Assembly: GCF_900101885.1 (NCBI RefSeq)
Contig: NZ_FNAN01000003.1
Span: forward strand, 427,691-491,690
Source: Dyadobacter soli
Lineage (GTDB): Bacteria; Bacteroidota; Bacteroidia; Cytophagales; Spirosomataceae
DNA length: 64,000 bases
Reading direction: 5' to 3'
In this document: positions 54,429 to 61,851 of the stretch, in pieces
Layout: each line of letters begins with the position of its first letter
How positions within the stretch are numbered: position 1 is the first letter of the stretch
Position numbers and translations under genes: made by a program
Notes under the pieces: model-generated
What the model saw: only the letters and a program-made list of their open reading frames with translations
What the model was told of the DNA's origin: nothing
Database searches by the model: none

Positions 54429-55259
54429 ATGAAAAAGGAACATTTGTTCGAACCGTACTCCATAAGCGTCCAAACCCTGGATACTTATCCGGTACATGAG
54501 CACCAGCACACATTTTTTGAGCTGGTGTATGTGATTTCAGGCAGCGGTTTCCAGCGAATCAATCAAAACAAGTTTGAATACCAGCCGGGCGACGTGTTTC
54601 TCATAGCGCCACACGACTCTCATTGCTTTGATATCAAGGAATCTACAAGTTTTTTCTTTTTGCGTTTCAATGATATTTATTTGAAAACCAATGGGATAAT
54701 CAGGGACAATATCCAGCGTCTGGAATATATCCTGATGAATGCAAATCACCGGCCAGGCCCAATCATCAAGAACGAGACCGACAAGCCGTTTGTTCGTGCG
54801 ACGGTCGAAGCGATGATACGCGAACAGGTCAACCGGGATGTGTGTTGGGATAAAATTAACTTGCAGCTCGTGAATACACTCATCGCATTTGTGGCAAGGA
54901 ATATTGAGAAGTACCTTCCTGAGGAGCTTAATGATGACAAAGAGGAAAAGGCATTTGATATTTTACAGTACATCCAGGCAAACATTTACTCGCCCAATCT
55001 GATCAAGGCGGAAAATGTGGGTAAGGAGTTTGGGATTTCCCAGGCATACCTGGGGCGGTATTTCAAAAAACATACCGGCAAAACGATGCAGGACTACATT
55101 GCAAGCTATAAAACCAAGCTGATAGAGAACAGATTGCTCCACAGCACAATGCGCATTTCGGAGATTGTCGATGAACTTGGGTTCTCCGATGAAAGCCATT
55201 TGAATAAATTCTTCAAAAAAAATAACGGCGTAACACCTTCGGAGTTTCGCCGGCGCTGA
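54429..55259 (+). CDS. AraC-family transcriptional regulator
   Basis: 276 residues, start ATG 54429. N-terminal cupin-like sensing domain about 15-100 (HEHQHTFFELVYVISGSGFQRIN, YQPGDVFLIAPHDSHCF) and C-terminal tandem HTH about 180-275 (VGKEFGISQAYLGRYFKKHTGKTMQDYIASYKTKLIENRLL, then ISEIVDELGFSDESHLNKFFKKNNGVTPSEFRR; key helices only). It lies directly downstream of the RND pump genes, with the 38-bp inverted repeat and its own promoter between, and is likely a regulator of that pump or of itself. Closed by the terminator at 55283. Confidence 0.92.
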   Translation: MKKEHLFEPYSISVQTLDTYPVHEHQHTFFELVYVISGSGFQRINQNKFEYQPGDVFLIAPHDSHCFDIKESTSFFFLRFNDIYLKTNGIIRDNIQRLEYILMNANHRPGPIIKNETDKPFVRATVEAMIREQVNRDVCWDKINLQLVNTLIAFVARNIEKYLPEELNDDKEEKAFDILQYIQANIYSPNLIKAENVGKEFGISQAYLGRYFKKHTGKTMQDYIASYKTKLIENRLLHSTMRISEIVDELGFSDESHLNKFFKKNNGVTPSEFRRR

Positions 55260-55282
55260 GATTATCCGATAGTTCACATAGC

Positions 55283-55310
55283 AAAAGACCGTCTGTCAGG
55301 ACGGTCTTTT
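55283..55310. terminator. Bidirectional intrinsic terminator
   Basis: AAAAGACCGTC (55283-55293) pairs with GACGGTCTTTT (55300-55310), loop 6, with A and T runs on both sides. It separates the convergent AraC (+) and TetR (-) genes and should end both. Confidence 0.9.
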
Positions 55311-55321
55311 GTGTTTGTAAA

Positions 55322-55903
55322 TCAGGCATTTACCATCGCTAGCTGAGCCCGGAGCGCTTCGTGCAATACGATCTGATTGATCTGATCGGACATTCCCTTG
55401 TGAACCAAGTTGATGGCAATCAAGCCATGGACCGTCGACCAGAACATATAGTACTTAGCGCCAACCAGCTCATCCGATGCTGTTTCGCCTGGCAGGATTT
55501 CCCTGATCACTTCCCCGAATAAACCCGGGATCTCGGTTGCCTTATGAAAGCCTTCCTTCATCGCGCTGCAACTAACCTCCACGCCGTACATCGAGCGATA
55601 CAGCTCCTGGTTGGAAACAGCAAAATTCCAATATGCCTTCCACATCGCTTCCAGCCGCTGATGCGCAGGGAGTGAGAGGGCTCGGGCCTTCTTGATGGCC
55701 GCGTAAAGTTTTCGGAACCCGTTGGCTGTCAGCTCGGTGATTATGGCGTCCTTTCCTTCGAAGTGGTCGTATATGACTGGCGGGGTATAGTTAATTTTCT
55801 CGGCGATCCTGCGCATACTCAATCCCGGCCAGCCGTCGTTTTTCACAATTTCCAGTGCGGTTTTCAGGATCTTACTTCTGGTTGCATTTCTCAACATGCT
55901 CAT
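55322..55903 (-). CDS. TetR/AcrR-family regulator
   Basis: 193 residues, start ATG 55903 (a second Met two codons on). HTH about 12-58 (RSKILKTALEIVKNDGWPGLSMRRIAEKINYTPPVIYDHFEGKDAIITEL as the TetR block), and a C-terminal ligand domain of the WHG type (MWKAYWNFAVSNQELYRSMYG). Small hydrophobic ligands are usual. It is 79 bases downstream of the NRDE-ATP-grasp gene in the same direction, and a short inverted repeat lies just upstream of its start, fitting self-repression. Target genes not known. Confidence 0.9.
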   Translation of the reverse strand: MSMLRNATRSKILKTALEIVKNDGWPGLSMRRIAEKINYTPPVIYDHFEGKDAIITELTANGFRKLYAAIKKARALSLPAHQRLEAMWKAYWNFAVSNQELYRSMYGVEVSCSAMKEGFHKATEIPGLFGEVIREILPGETASDELVGAKYYMFWSTVHGLIAINLVHKGMSDQINQIVLHEALRAQLAMVNA

Positions 55904-55924
55904 ACATATTCGATCTTTTCATGT

Positions 55925-55942
55925 TGTTGTTATTATACAACA
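55925..55942. promoter_or_regulatory. Short inverted repeat upstream of TetR
   Basis: TGTTGT (55925-55930) and ACAACA (55937-55942) with a 6-base spacer, 21 bases upstream of the TetR ATG. A plausible TetR operator, but arms are short. Confidence 0.35.
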
Positions 55943-55982
55943 CAAAGGTCGTCACTTAAACACCCGCATTATTTGTACATTT

Positions 55983-57776
55983 TTACACAAATTGGGTATA
56001 TTTCTGCTTCGTTAACACTGATCTCTTCGAATGCTCCCTCAACATTTCAAGTCCGTCCTTAAAACACATCCCTTGAATGCCATTGCGCGAGTTTGTGATA
56101 CTGATCTGGCAAAGGACTTCCCAATGCTTGTAAATTTCTTTCCAGGCAAAGAATATGGAATGTATCGGATCGTAAATGTGCGTCGGCTCACTGGCGGCGC
56201 CGTTAAGCTCAATAACTGAAAAGTGCCGGCCTGCTTCAAGATCTTCCCAACTTTTAAAACGGATATCGAGCCTTCCGAAATAGAAGCCGGGTATTGAACT
56301 GCAAATGTTGTCAATCACCCGAGTCAAAGCCGGAGAAATGCGGTGGCTCAGATCCACAAACCTGGCGCCACGACTGTGATTACCGTAGGGTACCAGCAGC
56401 ACGTTTTTACCTGCCGCGGGAATGTCGCCCAATTTGTCACCAAGCGCCCTGTGCAGTTCCGGAAGTTGCAGAATAGCCCTTTCGTCCTGCATAATGAAGG
56501 TCAGTATGTCGGACTTTCCGTCACCGCTAACACTTAGAAGTTCTTTTCCGACAATACCTGAAAGTTGTCCCTGATCGTTACCAGGCATTCTGTGGTAGAA
56601 GATTCCTGCTTCGTTGGGATAATCGATGTACGGTTGTAAGAGAAAGTTAACCCAGCTGCGCAGGCGGTACTGTTCGAGACCTTCCGGGGTTTCTAAGAGC
56701 TTAACTTGGGTACCGCGCTCGCCAATGTCAGGTTTGGCCATCAATGGTAGTTTCAGAGAGGTATTGATCAGCAGCGATTGCATTGTTTCCAGTGAACATC
56801 CCGCTTCGCAGCGTACTGTTTCAGGGTACGAGCCCCGGGGCATCAGCGAATAAATTTTGTATTTGCTTTCCCCGGTAAAGCCTGCGTATCGCATCGAAGG
56901 ATTGGCTGCACCGAAAAACCAGAATGACCGCGCTTTTACACTCAGCCATAACCACAATGGCACCATCGGCAGGTAAACGCACACCAACGGCCAGTATTCC
57001 CAGCTACGGGCGCGTATCAGAAACCGCTTTATTTTCCAGCGAAAGCTATCGAACGCGAGGGGCGTGCTCGCTGGTCCAGGCTGCGGGACGCTAACTGACC
57101 ATTTTTCTGAAAGCAGGTCGTGGTAATAAACGGCAGGTTCTTCGCTGTCGAGGTCGATCGAGGTAACGCTCACCGTTGCCATTGCAGCGCGGTTGGAATG
57201 GAAGCTCTGGCTTGCATTAAACCGGATATCGTCTTGGAGATGGAAATCCAGCACGTTCCTTGTATTGATAGTGGTTTTAGCAAACCAATTTTGCAAGCTT
57301 CGCACCCGCATCTCCTGCGCCTCGCGCCCGTACAGTGTCGCGGATGCCCATATGTGCGGCCGCGTGGAGTCGAGTTCCTGACAATGCTTCCGGATGCCGT
57401 CCCACGTGCAGCGTACCAGCGCGCCGCGGATAAAGAGGATGAGCGTGAATGGCTCTATCCCTTCAAGCGGCATACTTGCAAAACATTCCGTGGGAGCGGT
57501 CGAGTCAATTATTTCGAGCATCACGATGCCCCGGCTCTTCCGGTAGAATGGCTCGCGCCTGTGATTGGTAAAGCCGCCGTTGAGCAGTACCGCAGCATCG
57601 CGGCGGCCTTTCATTGCGATCCACGTACCGCCCGCGTGAGCGTCTCTCGGGTATAGGAGGGAGTCGCCTCCGGAGCGCGTCACGGGCGGCTCCGCCGGTG
57701 TCCGGTCGGTGCGTTCATCACGGTTGGAGGTCAGGAACGCCCCGCGTTCGGTCGGAATGTAGGTTACTGTGCACAT
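55983..57776 (-). CDS. TANGO2/NRDE domain fused to a membrane-linked ATP-grasp-like domain
   Basis: 597 residues, start ATG 57776. N-terminal half (about 1-240) is an NRDE/TANGO2-type domain: MCTVTYIP with the catalytic-position Cys2, TSNRDERTDRTPAEPP (the NRDE signature), then YPRDAHAGGTWIAM and LLNGGF. From about 265 a hydrophobic pair of segments (YWPLVCVYLPMVPLWLWLSVKARSFWFFGAANPSMRYAG) leads into an ATP-grasp-like domain about 320-560: LMAKPDIGERGTQVK, FLLQPYIDYPNEAGIFYHRMP, LSVSGDGKSDI, and GFYFGRLDIRFKSWEDL followed by FSVIELNGAASEPTHIYDP, where the acidic ATP-grasp residues fall. TANGO2 proteins are linked to haem handling; the ligase-like half would join two substrates with ATP. Overlaps the DinB gene by 13 bases. 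The fusion is rare to my knowledge. Confidence 0.75.
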   Translation of the reverse strand: MCTVTYIPTERGAFLTSNRDERTDRTPAEPPVTRSGGDSLLYPRDAHAGGTWIAMKGRRDAAVLLNGGFTNHRREPFYRKSRGIVMLEIIDSTAPTECFASMPLEGIEPFTLILFIRGALVRCTWDGIRKHCQELDSTRPHIWASATLYGREAQEMRVRSLQNWFAKTTINTRNVLDFHLQDDIRFNASQSFHSNRAAMATVSVTSIDLDSEEPAVYYHDLLSEKWSVSVPQPGPASTPLAFDSFRWKIKRFLIRARSWEYWPLVCVYLPMVPLWLWLSVKARSFWFFGAANPSMRYAGFTGESKYKIYSLMPRGSYPETVRCEAGCSLETMQSLLINTSLKLPLMAKPDIGERGTQVKLLETPEGLEQYRLRSWVNFLLQPYIDYPNEAGIFYHRMPGNDQGQLSGIVGKELLSVSGDGKSDILTFIMQDERAILQLPELHRALGDKLGDIPAAGKNVLLVPYGNHSRGARFVDLSHRISPALTRVIDNICSSIPGFYFGRLDIRFKSWEDLEAGRHFSVIELNGAASEPTHIYDPIHSIFFAWKEIYKHWEVLCQISITNSRNGIQGMCFKDGLEMLREHSKRSVLTKQKYTQFV

Positions 57777-58255
57777 TGCGCCTGGCGGTAACGAATGGTG
57801 GAAGCAGCTACGCCGAAATTTTCCGGTAGGGGTGTTGCGGTAAGCATTCCGACCCCGATTTTCAGCAAAGCCATGTGGTGTACGGCATGTTCAAGGTTGT
57901 AAATCAGTTCGCGTTCATAGTTGGTCGTGACCCGGACACCGGTATCCATCGTGAAATGCAATGGCTTATTATCTCTGCCGAGGTTTGCCAGGACCTGATG
58001 CAGCTTCGTCAGCGCCACCTCGCGGTGCTGTTCTATGGATCTGTCCCTGCACCTGGAATCGTAATTAACATCGCCCGCCACGTATCCTTTATCGAGTTCG
58101 ATAAAAAATTCGATTACATGGCGGACGTGTTCGCCGATCGAGGCGCCGGAAAGTACGGGCAGGCTGCGCCGGTATTCCTCGTCGGTCAATGCATCGAGCA
58201 TTCCGGCGATTTGCGCAAGCACCGTTTCCAATGATTCAGTTAGTTGCCTGTTCAT
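57764..58255 (-). CDS. DinB-family (DUF1572/YfiT-like) protein
   Basis: 163 residues from ATG 58255; the frame is open far upstream (to 58579) but that part is in the wrong frame of the DoxX gene. Four-helix DinB fold with metal-binding histidines: SIGEHVRHVIEFFIELDKGY near the first His, and the pair YNLEHAVHHMALLKIG. Members include bacillithiol or thiol transferases and many of unknown role. Its stop overlaps the next gene's start by 13 bases, so the two are translated together. It lies after the terminator at 58281 and so starts a new unit. Confidence 0.82.
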   Translation of the reverse strand: MNRQLTESLETVLAQIAGMLDALTDEEYRRSLPVLSGASIGEHVRHVIEFFIELDKGYVAGDVNYDSRCRDRSIEQHREVALTKLHQVLANLGRDNKPLHFTMDTGVRVTTNYERELIYNLEHAVHHMALLKIGVGMLTATPLPENFGVAASTIRYRQAQCAQ

Positions 58256-58280
58256 TTTGTTAGTTTTAGAATTCAGATCA

Positions 58281-58312
58281 AAAACAATGCCCGTTGAAAC
58301 AGGCATTGTTTT
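58281..58312 (-). terminator. Intrinsic terminator after the DoxX-like gene
   Basis: AAAACAATGCC (58281-58291) and GGCATTGTTTT (58302-58312) pair perfectly over 11 bases, loop 10. On the minus strand a T-run follows (58284-58280), as in intrinsic terminators. It closes the spondin/YHS/DoxX unit. Confidence 0.8.
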
Positions 58313-58320
58313 AATAACTT

Positions 58321-58716
58321 TCACTCGCGGTTGCGCAGCCCTGAAATGCTGGCACGATGCCAGAATGTGAGGGTCAGACAGGCGGCGAGTACGATCACCG
58401 CCATCGCGAAGAGCTTCCCGGAATCGTTCTGTACCACAATCCCCAGGCGGGTCAGGTGCATAAAAACGGCCCCGGTCATCACGCCGATGCCAATCAGCGA
58501 CCCGTATGCGGTTGTGCGGGGAATCAGGATCAGAACGGATGCGATCAGTTCCAATACGCCTACGAATATACGTCCCCACGGCTCCATACCGACCACCGAG
58601 AAGATATAGACCGACTCGGGAGCCGCTGAAAATTTAAAGATGAGCGTCTGCAACATAATGCCGGCAGCTACCAGCCGCAGCGCCCAAGCCCATTTCCGGT
58701 GTGTTTGCGGCTTCAT
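58321..58716 (-). CDS. DoxX-like integral membrane protein
   Basis: 131 residues from ATG 58716, which shares its A with the upstream TGA (TGATG), so it is translationally coupled to the YHS gene; a longer frame at 58743 is not needed. Four membrane helices: LRLVAAGIMLQTLIFKF, IFVGVLELIASVLILIP, YGSLIGIGVMTGAVFMHL, FAMAVIVLAACLTLTFW, with the DoxX-type FKF and MEPWGR near the first loop. DoxX proteins take part in thiol/redox or quinol chemistry at the membrane. Together with two YHS proteins it suggests a redox or metal task. Confidence 0.78.
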   Translation of the reverse strand: MKPQTHRKWAWALRLVAAGIMLQTLIFKFSAAPESVYIFSVVGMEPWGRIFVGVLELIASVLILIPRTTAYGSLIGIGVMTGAVFMHLTRLGIVVQNDSGKLFAMAVIVLAACLTLTFWHRASISGLRNRE

Positions 58717-59156
58717 CACTGCTTGTCTTTGATCAATGGCCATTGCGTGTCTGCTTTTTCGATTAATTCCTCCCGTTTTTTCGACCAGTTGTCCTTCACC
58801 TTCATATTATAATTGAAATACAATTTGTCGTTCACGATTGTCCAGGTTTCCGCTTCCGTGGGCGCTTTATAACCTTGCGATGTCCCGTATGCGCAGTATC
58901 CGCCATATTGCGGCACATACTGGTCGGGAGCGGTTTTAAATGCCTCCAAATTCGCACGACTGGCAAAAAGCCAATCCGCATCCTTGTAATGGTAGCTAAG
59001 GCTGTCGGCACCTGCGACCGGTTTGGCATCTTTGAAAAACGCGACGACATCATATCCTTTGATCGCCTTTCCTTTCGGTGCGAAAATGTCCGATTTCTGC
59101 GCGTAAATTCCCTGGGCGGCCAGCATTAGCGCGGCTGCAAGCAATAATTTTTTCAT
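58716..59156 (-). CDS. Exported YHS-domain protein (second)
   Basis: 146 residues, start ATG 59156, signal peptide MKKLLLAAALMLAAQGIYAQ. YHS signature about 35-95: AIKGYDVVAFFKDAKPVAG, YHYKDADWLFASRANLEAFKTAP, and YGGYCAYGTSQGYKAP with the conserved Cys. YHS domains bind copper or other metals. It is similar to the gene 20 bases upstream, a probable duplicate, and overlaps DoxX by one base. Confidence 0.85.
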   Translation of the reverse strand: MKKLLLAAALMLAAQGIYAQKSDIFAPKGKAIKGYDVVAFFKDAKPVAGADSLSYHYKDADWLFASRANLEAFKTAPDQYVPQYGGYCAYGTSQGYKAPTEAETWTIVNDKLYFNYNMKVKDNWSKKREELIEKADTQWPLIKDKQ

Positions 59157-59176
59157 GTTCAGTTTAATGCAGGTTT

Positions 59177-59644
59177 TTAAGGTACAAACTTCATCCAGTT
59201 CCGATCGGCCGCCGATTTCAGACGGGCTTCATCCTGGTTCCAGCTTTTAAGTGTGTTGTTGAAATATTTATTGTAAAAAAGATAGAGCTTACCGTCGAGT
59301 ACCTTGAACGTCTCAGGGTCGACCGCCACTTTTTCTCCCTTTTTACCCATTGCAAATGCGCACCAGCCGCCGAATTGCGGCTCGTAACGGGCCGGGTTGC
59401 GCGTGAATTCTTCCTTGTTTTGCTTTGAAACAAAGTGGTAGGTGACGCCCTCGTAGGTGGCTGAAAACTCCTTTTTGCCTCCCATGGCCTTGTGTACATT
59501 GAAATAGGCCACGGGGTCATAACCCTGTATCGCCAGGCCGGAGTTTTCGAGATTGTATTGTTTTTTACGAACCTCCGGGCCCTGAGCGAATGCGGCGCTG
59601 ACAGACAGGAAGAAAAGCGCCAGGATTGTGATCTGTTTTTTCAT
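59177..59644 (-). CDS. Exported YHS-domain protein (first)
   Basis: 155 residues from ATG 59644 (frame open to 59704); signal peptide MKKQITILALFFLSVSAAFAQ. YHS block: AIQGYDPVAYFNVHKAMGG, THFVSKQNKEEFTRNP-type strand VTYHFVSKQNKEEF, YEPQFGGWCAFAMGKKGEK with the Cys in FGGWCAFA. It starts 76 bases after the spondin gene and precedes the second YHS gene by 20 bases, all in one strand, so it is likely in the same operon. Confidence 0.85.
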   Translation of the reverse strand: MKKQITILALFFLSVSAAFAQGPEVRKKQYNLENSGLAIQGYDPVAYFNVHKAMGGKKEFSATYEGVTYHFVSKQNKEEFTRNPARYEPQFGGWCAFAMGKKGEKVAVDPETFKVLDGKLYLFYNKYFNNTLKSWNQDEARLKSAADRNWMKFVP

Positions 59645-59720
59645 AAATGTAAAGGATGATGTGGGATAAACTCCCCCGCAAGACACTGCCTGCGGAAGGA
59701 GCATACTTGTGAAAAGCGGG

Positions 59721-61007
59721 TTATTGTAATGTTACTTTGATAATGTTATCGATCGCCGGCAATGTCGTGAACTTGTTCGGATTCGGTACCGGGCCGATGG
59801 CCCTGCTTTCGTTCAGCGGCGTACCTGCGAGATTGAACTGCGTAATGCCTGCGCCTGGGAACTGGTCTGCGGCTGTACCATTGTCATATAACCCAACCGA
59901 GCTCGAAACATCGCCGCCCGCATTGCCGTCAATGTCATTACCGCTTGTAGCGAAGAACCAATCGTTGGAAAAGCCGTACATGGTGGCGATGGCAATGCGG
60001 TCGCCGGGAGCCAATGTGAGCTGCTGCGAAACTTTTCCGCCGGCATTACCACCGATTTTAGGCAAAAGCACAGTGCTCGCAGGTTCTTTCAGTACATATA
60101 CATTTTTAATACCGGACTTCATTCTCAATGCGGCTGCCAGCACGTCGGCATTTCCTTTTTGCGCGAGGTCTTTCAAGCCTTCACCGCGGTCGTTTTCACC
60201 GGATTTGAAGAATGGATTTTCAGTACCATTATAAACTACCACTAACACAGGTGAAAGCGGCGTGAATATGCCGGTTTGCGAGGTTAGCCATGTATTCAAC
60301 GGTGCATTGTCGCCCGCTTCCGCAATGCGCGTCAATGCTTCGGTAGTAGCCTTGCCTTCCGAGTAAATAGGTTCGGGGAGGAGCAGGTTTCCGCCCGCGA
60401 CGTAAGAAATTGCCCAGACACCCGGGCTGAAAGGCGTTTCGTTCGCCGTTCCGCCCGACTGGTTTTTAATGGTTACCGTAAACATCGAATTGCCGTCATA
60501 AGCCAGCGATACATTCATGAGCTGGGAGGCAGGCAGGAATGTGTGTCCGTAATCATCCGTACCCATTACTTCTTTGATATCGCGCGGCGCGGCTTCGGCG
60601 GTCCCCGGATGCGCCAGGCTCATGCCCGGCATTCCGTTCACCCGCGTGCCGTTGTCCCAGAGTTTGATCTGCGGGGAAACATCGCCGGTAATGGGTGTGC
60701 CATTGTCATCATACAGCTTGATACCCGGATTGGCGGGCGCGAAAAACAGGTCGTTGCTCCATCCGTACATGGTAGCGAAGGTCAGGCGCTGGTTTTTGGC
60801 TGCTGAAAACGAGAACGATACCGATTGGCCCGGCATGATGACGGGCGGTGTGCCGTTGCCCTTGAATGTGCCCGACTCCACGAGCGGTTTGCTGTCGAGG
60901 ACGTTTTCGATGGTAAGGGTTTTAGCGGTCGGCTGCGGGTCGTGGTCCTTGGTGCAGGCGCTGAAAATCAGGGCCGTCAGCGACAGCCCGAGCAGTGGTT
61001 TGATCAT
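59721..61007 (-). CDS. Spondin-domain lipoprotein with two tandem spondin-type domains
   Basis: 428 residues from ATG 61007, lipobox IFSAC (Cys18). Two spondin_N-like halves: FSFSAAKNQRLTFATMYGWSNDLFFAPANPGIKLYDDNGTP about 55-110 and LAPGDRIAIATMYGFSNDWFFATSGNDID about 325-360, each with the paired YGWSND/YGFSND signature, and each followed by a Gly/Asn-rich turn (KLWDNGTRVNGMPG, GLYDNGTAADQFPGAG). Bacterial spondin-domain lipoproteins are surface or periplasmic and have no agreed function. It is divergent from the response regulator/kinase pair and heads the YHS/DoxX unit. Confidence 0.85.
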   Translation of the reverse strand: MIKPLLGLSLTALIFSACTKDHDPQPTAKTLTIENVLDSKPLVESGTFKGNGTPPVIMPGQSVSFSFSAAKNQRLTFATMYGWSNDLFFAPANPGIKLYDDNGTPITGDVSPQIKLWDNGTRVNGMPGMSLAHPGTAEAAPRDIKEVMGTDDYGHTFLPASQLMNVSLAYDGNSMFTVTIKNQSGGTANETPFSPGVWAISYVAGGNLLLPEPIYSEGKATTEALTRIAEAGDNAPLNTWLTSQTGIFTPLSPVLVVVYNGTENPFFKSGENDRGEGLKDLAQKGNADVLAAALRMKSGIKNVYVLKEPASTVLLPKIGGNAGGKVSQQLTLAPGDRIAIATMYGFSNDWFFATSGNDIDGNAGGDVSSSVGLYDNGTAADQFPGAGITQFNLAGTPLNESRAIGPVPNPNKFTTLPAIDNIIKVTLQ

Positions 61008-61081
61008 GTCTGGTTCTTTTTGCGTGTTTGGATGATGCAAAACAACCCACACGATATCCCGGCCGCGTCACGGATTTATAA

Positions 61082-61089
61082 CAAAAGTA
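61082..61089 (-). promoter_or_regulatory. Putative -7 element for the spondin operon
   Basis: On the minus strand 61089 to 61082 reads TACTTTTG, a TAnnTTTG match, 75 bases before the spondin ATG and in the gap shared with the divergent response regulator. No -33 TTG is clear. Confidence 0.4.
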
Positions 61090-61145
61090 TCACAGCGGGG
61101 TTCCGCGCTGTTTTATTTGTAAACTTTGTAGAAAATCAGTGGAAT

Positions 61146-61850
61146 ATGGATACCAAAAATGTGCTGATCGTCGAGGACGATACCAACATTACCGAACTGC
61201 TTTCGATCCATCTTTCGGACCTGGGGTGTAAGGTGGTGTCGGAAAAAAACGGACAGAACGGGCTCGCGCGGGCGCAGGACGAAACCTTCGATCTGATCAT
61301 TCTCGACGTTATGCTGCCCGGCCTGAACGGGATGGAGATCTGCCGGAAAATCCGCCAGGGCAACCGGCAAACTCCCATTATGATGCTCACCGCGCGTTCG
61401 GAGGAAATAGACAAGGTGATGGGTCTCGAAACAGGCGCCGACGATTACCTTACCAAGCCGTTCAGTGTGCGGGAGTTCATCGCGAGGGTGCGGGTGATTT
61501 TCAGGAGAAATGAAGAAAAGGCCCGGTATGCGGCACCTGTGCCGCAACTGATCCGCATTGCCGGTCTGGAAATCGATATCGACAAGCGGAAGGTCATGTT
61601 GCGCGGCGAACGGCTCGATTTGTCGCCGAGGGAGTTTGATCTCATCGTGTTGCTGGCGTCCAACCCGGGCAAAAGTTACAGCCGCAAGCAACTGCTGAGC
61701 CTGGTGTGGGGGTACGATTTCGAGGGGTATGAGCATACGGTCAACACCCATATCAACCGGTTGAGAGGAAAAATAGAGGCAGACGCCTCCAATCCTGTAT
61801 TTGTATTAACTACCTGGGGCATTGGCTACCGGTTTAACGAAGATCTGTGA
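61146..61850 (+). CDS. OmpR-family response regulator
   Basis: 234 residues, start ATG 61146. Receiver domain about 5-120: acidic pair VEDD, phospho-acceptor Asp54 in DLIILDVMLPG, Lys in YLTKPFS. C-terminal winged helix about 135-232 (LDLSPREFDLIVLLASNPGKSYSRKQLLSLVWGYDFEGYEHTVNTHINRLRGKI, the OmpR/PhoB recognition helix and wing). A partner kinase starts 1 base after its stop. Divergent from the spondin lipoprotein operon, which it may control. Confidence 0.95.
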   Translation: MDTKNVLIVEDDTNITELLSIHLSDLGCKVVSEKNGQNGLARAQDETFDLIILDVMLPGLNGMEICRKIRQGNRQTPIMMLTARSEEIDKVMGLETGADDYLTKPFSVREFIARVRVIFRRNEEKARYAAPVPQLIRIAGLEIDIDKRKVMLRGERLDLSPREFDLIVLLASNPGKSYSRKQLLSLVWGYDFEGYEHTVNTHINRLRGKIEADASNPVFVLTTWGIGYRFNEDL

Positions 61851-61851
61851 A

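Noticed and set aside
61822..61851. Longer start for the sensor kinase (overlap with the regulator)
   Set aside because: ATG 61852 directly after the regulator stop gives a normal N-terminus; the extension would read inside the regulator gene.
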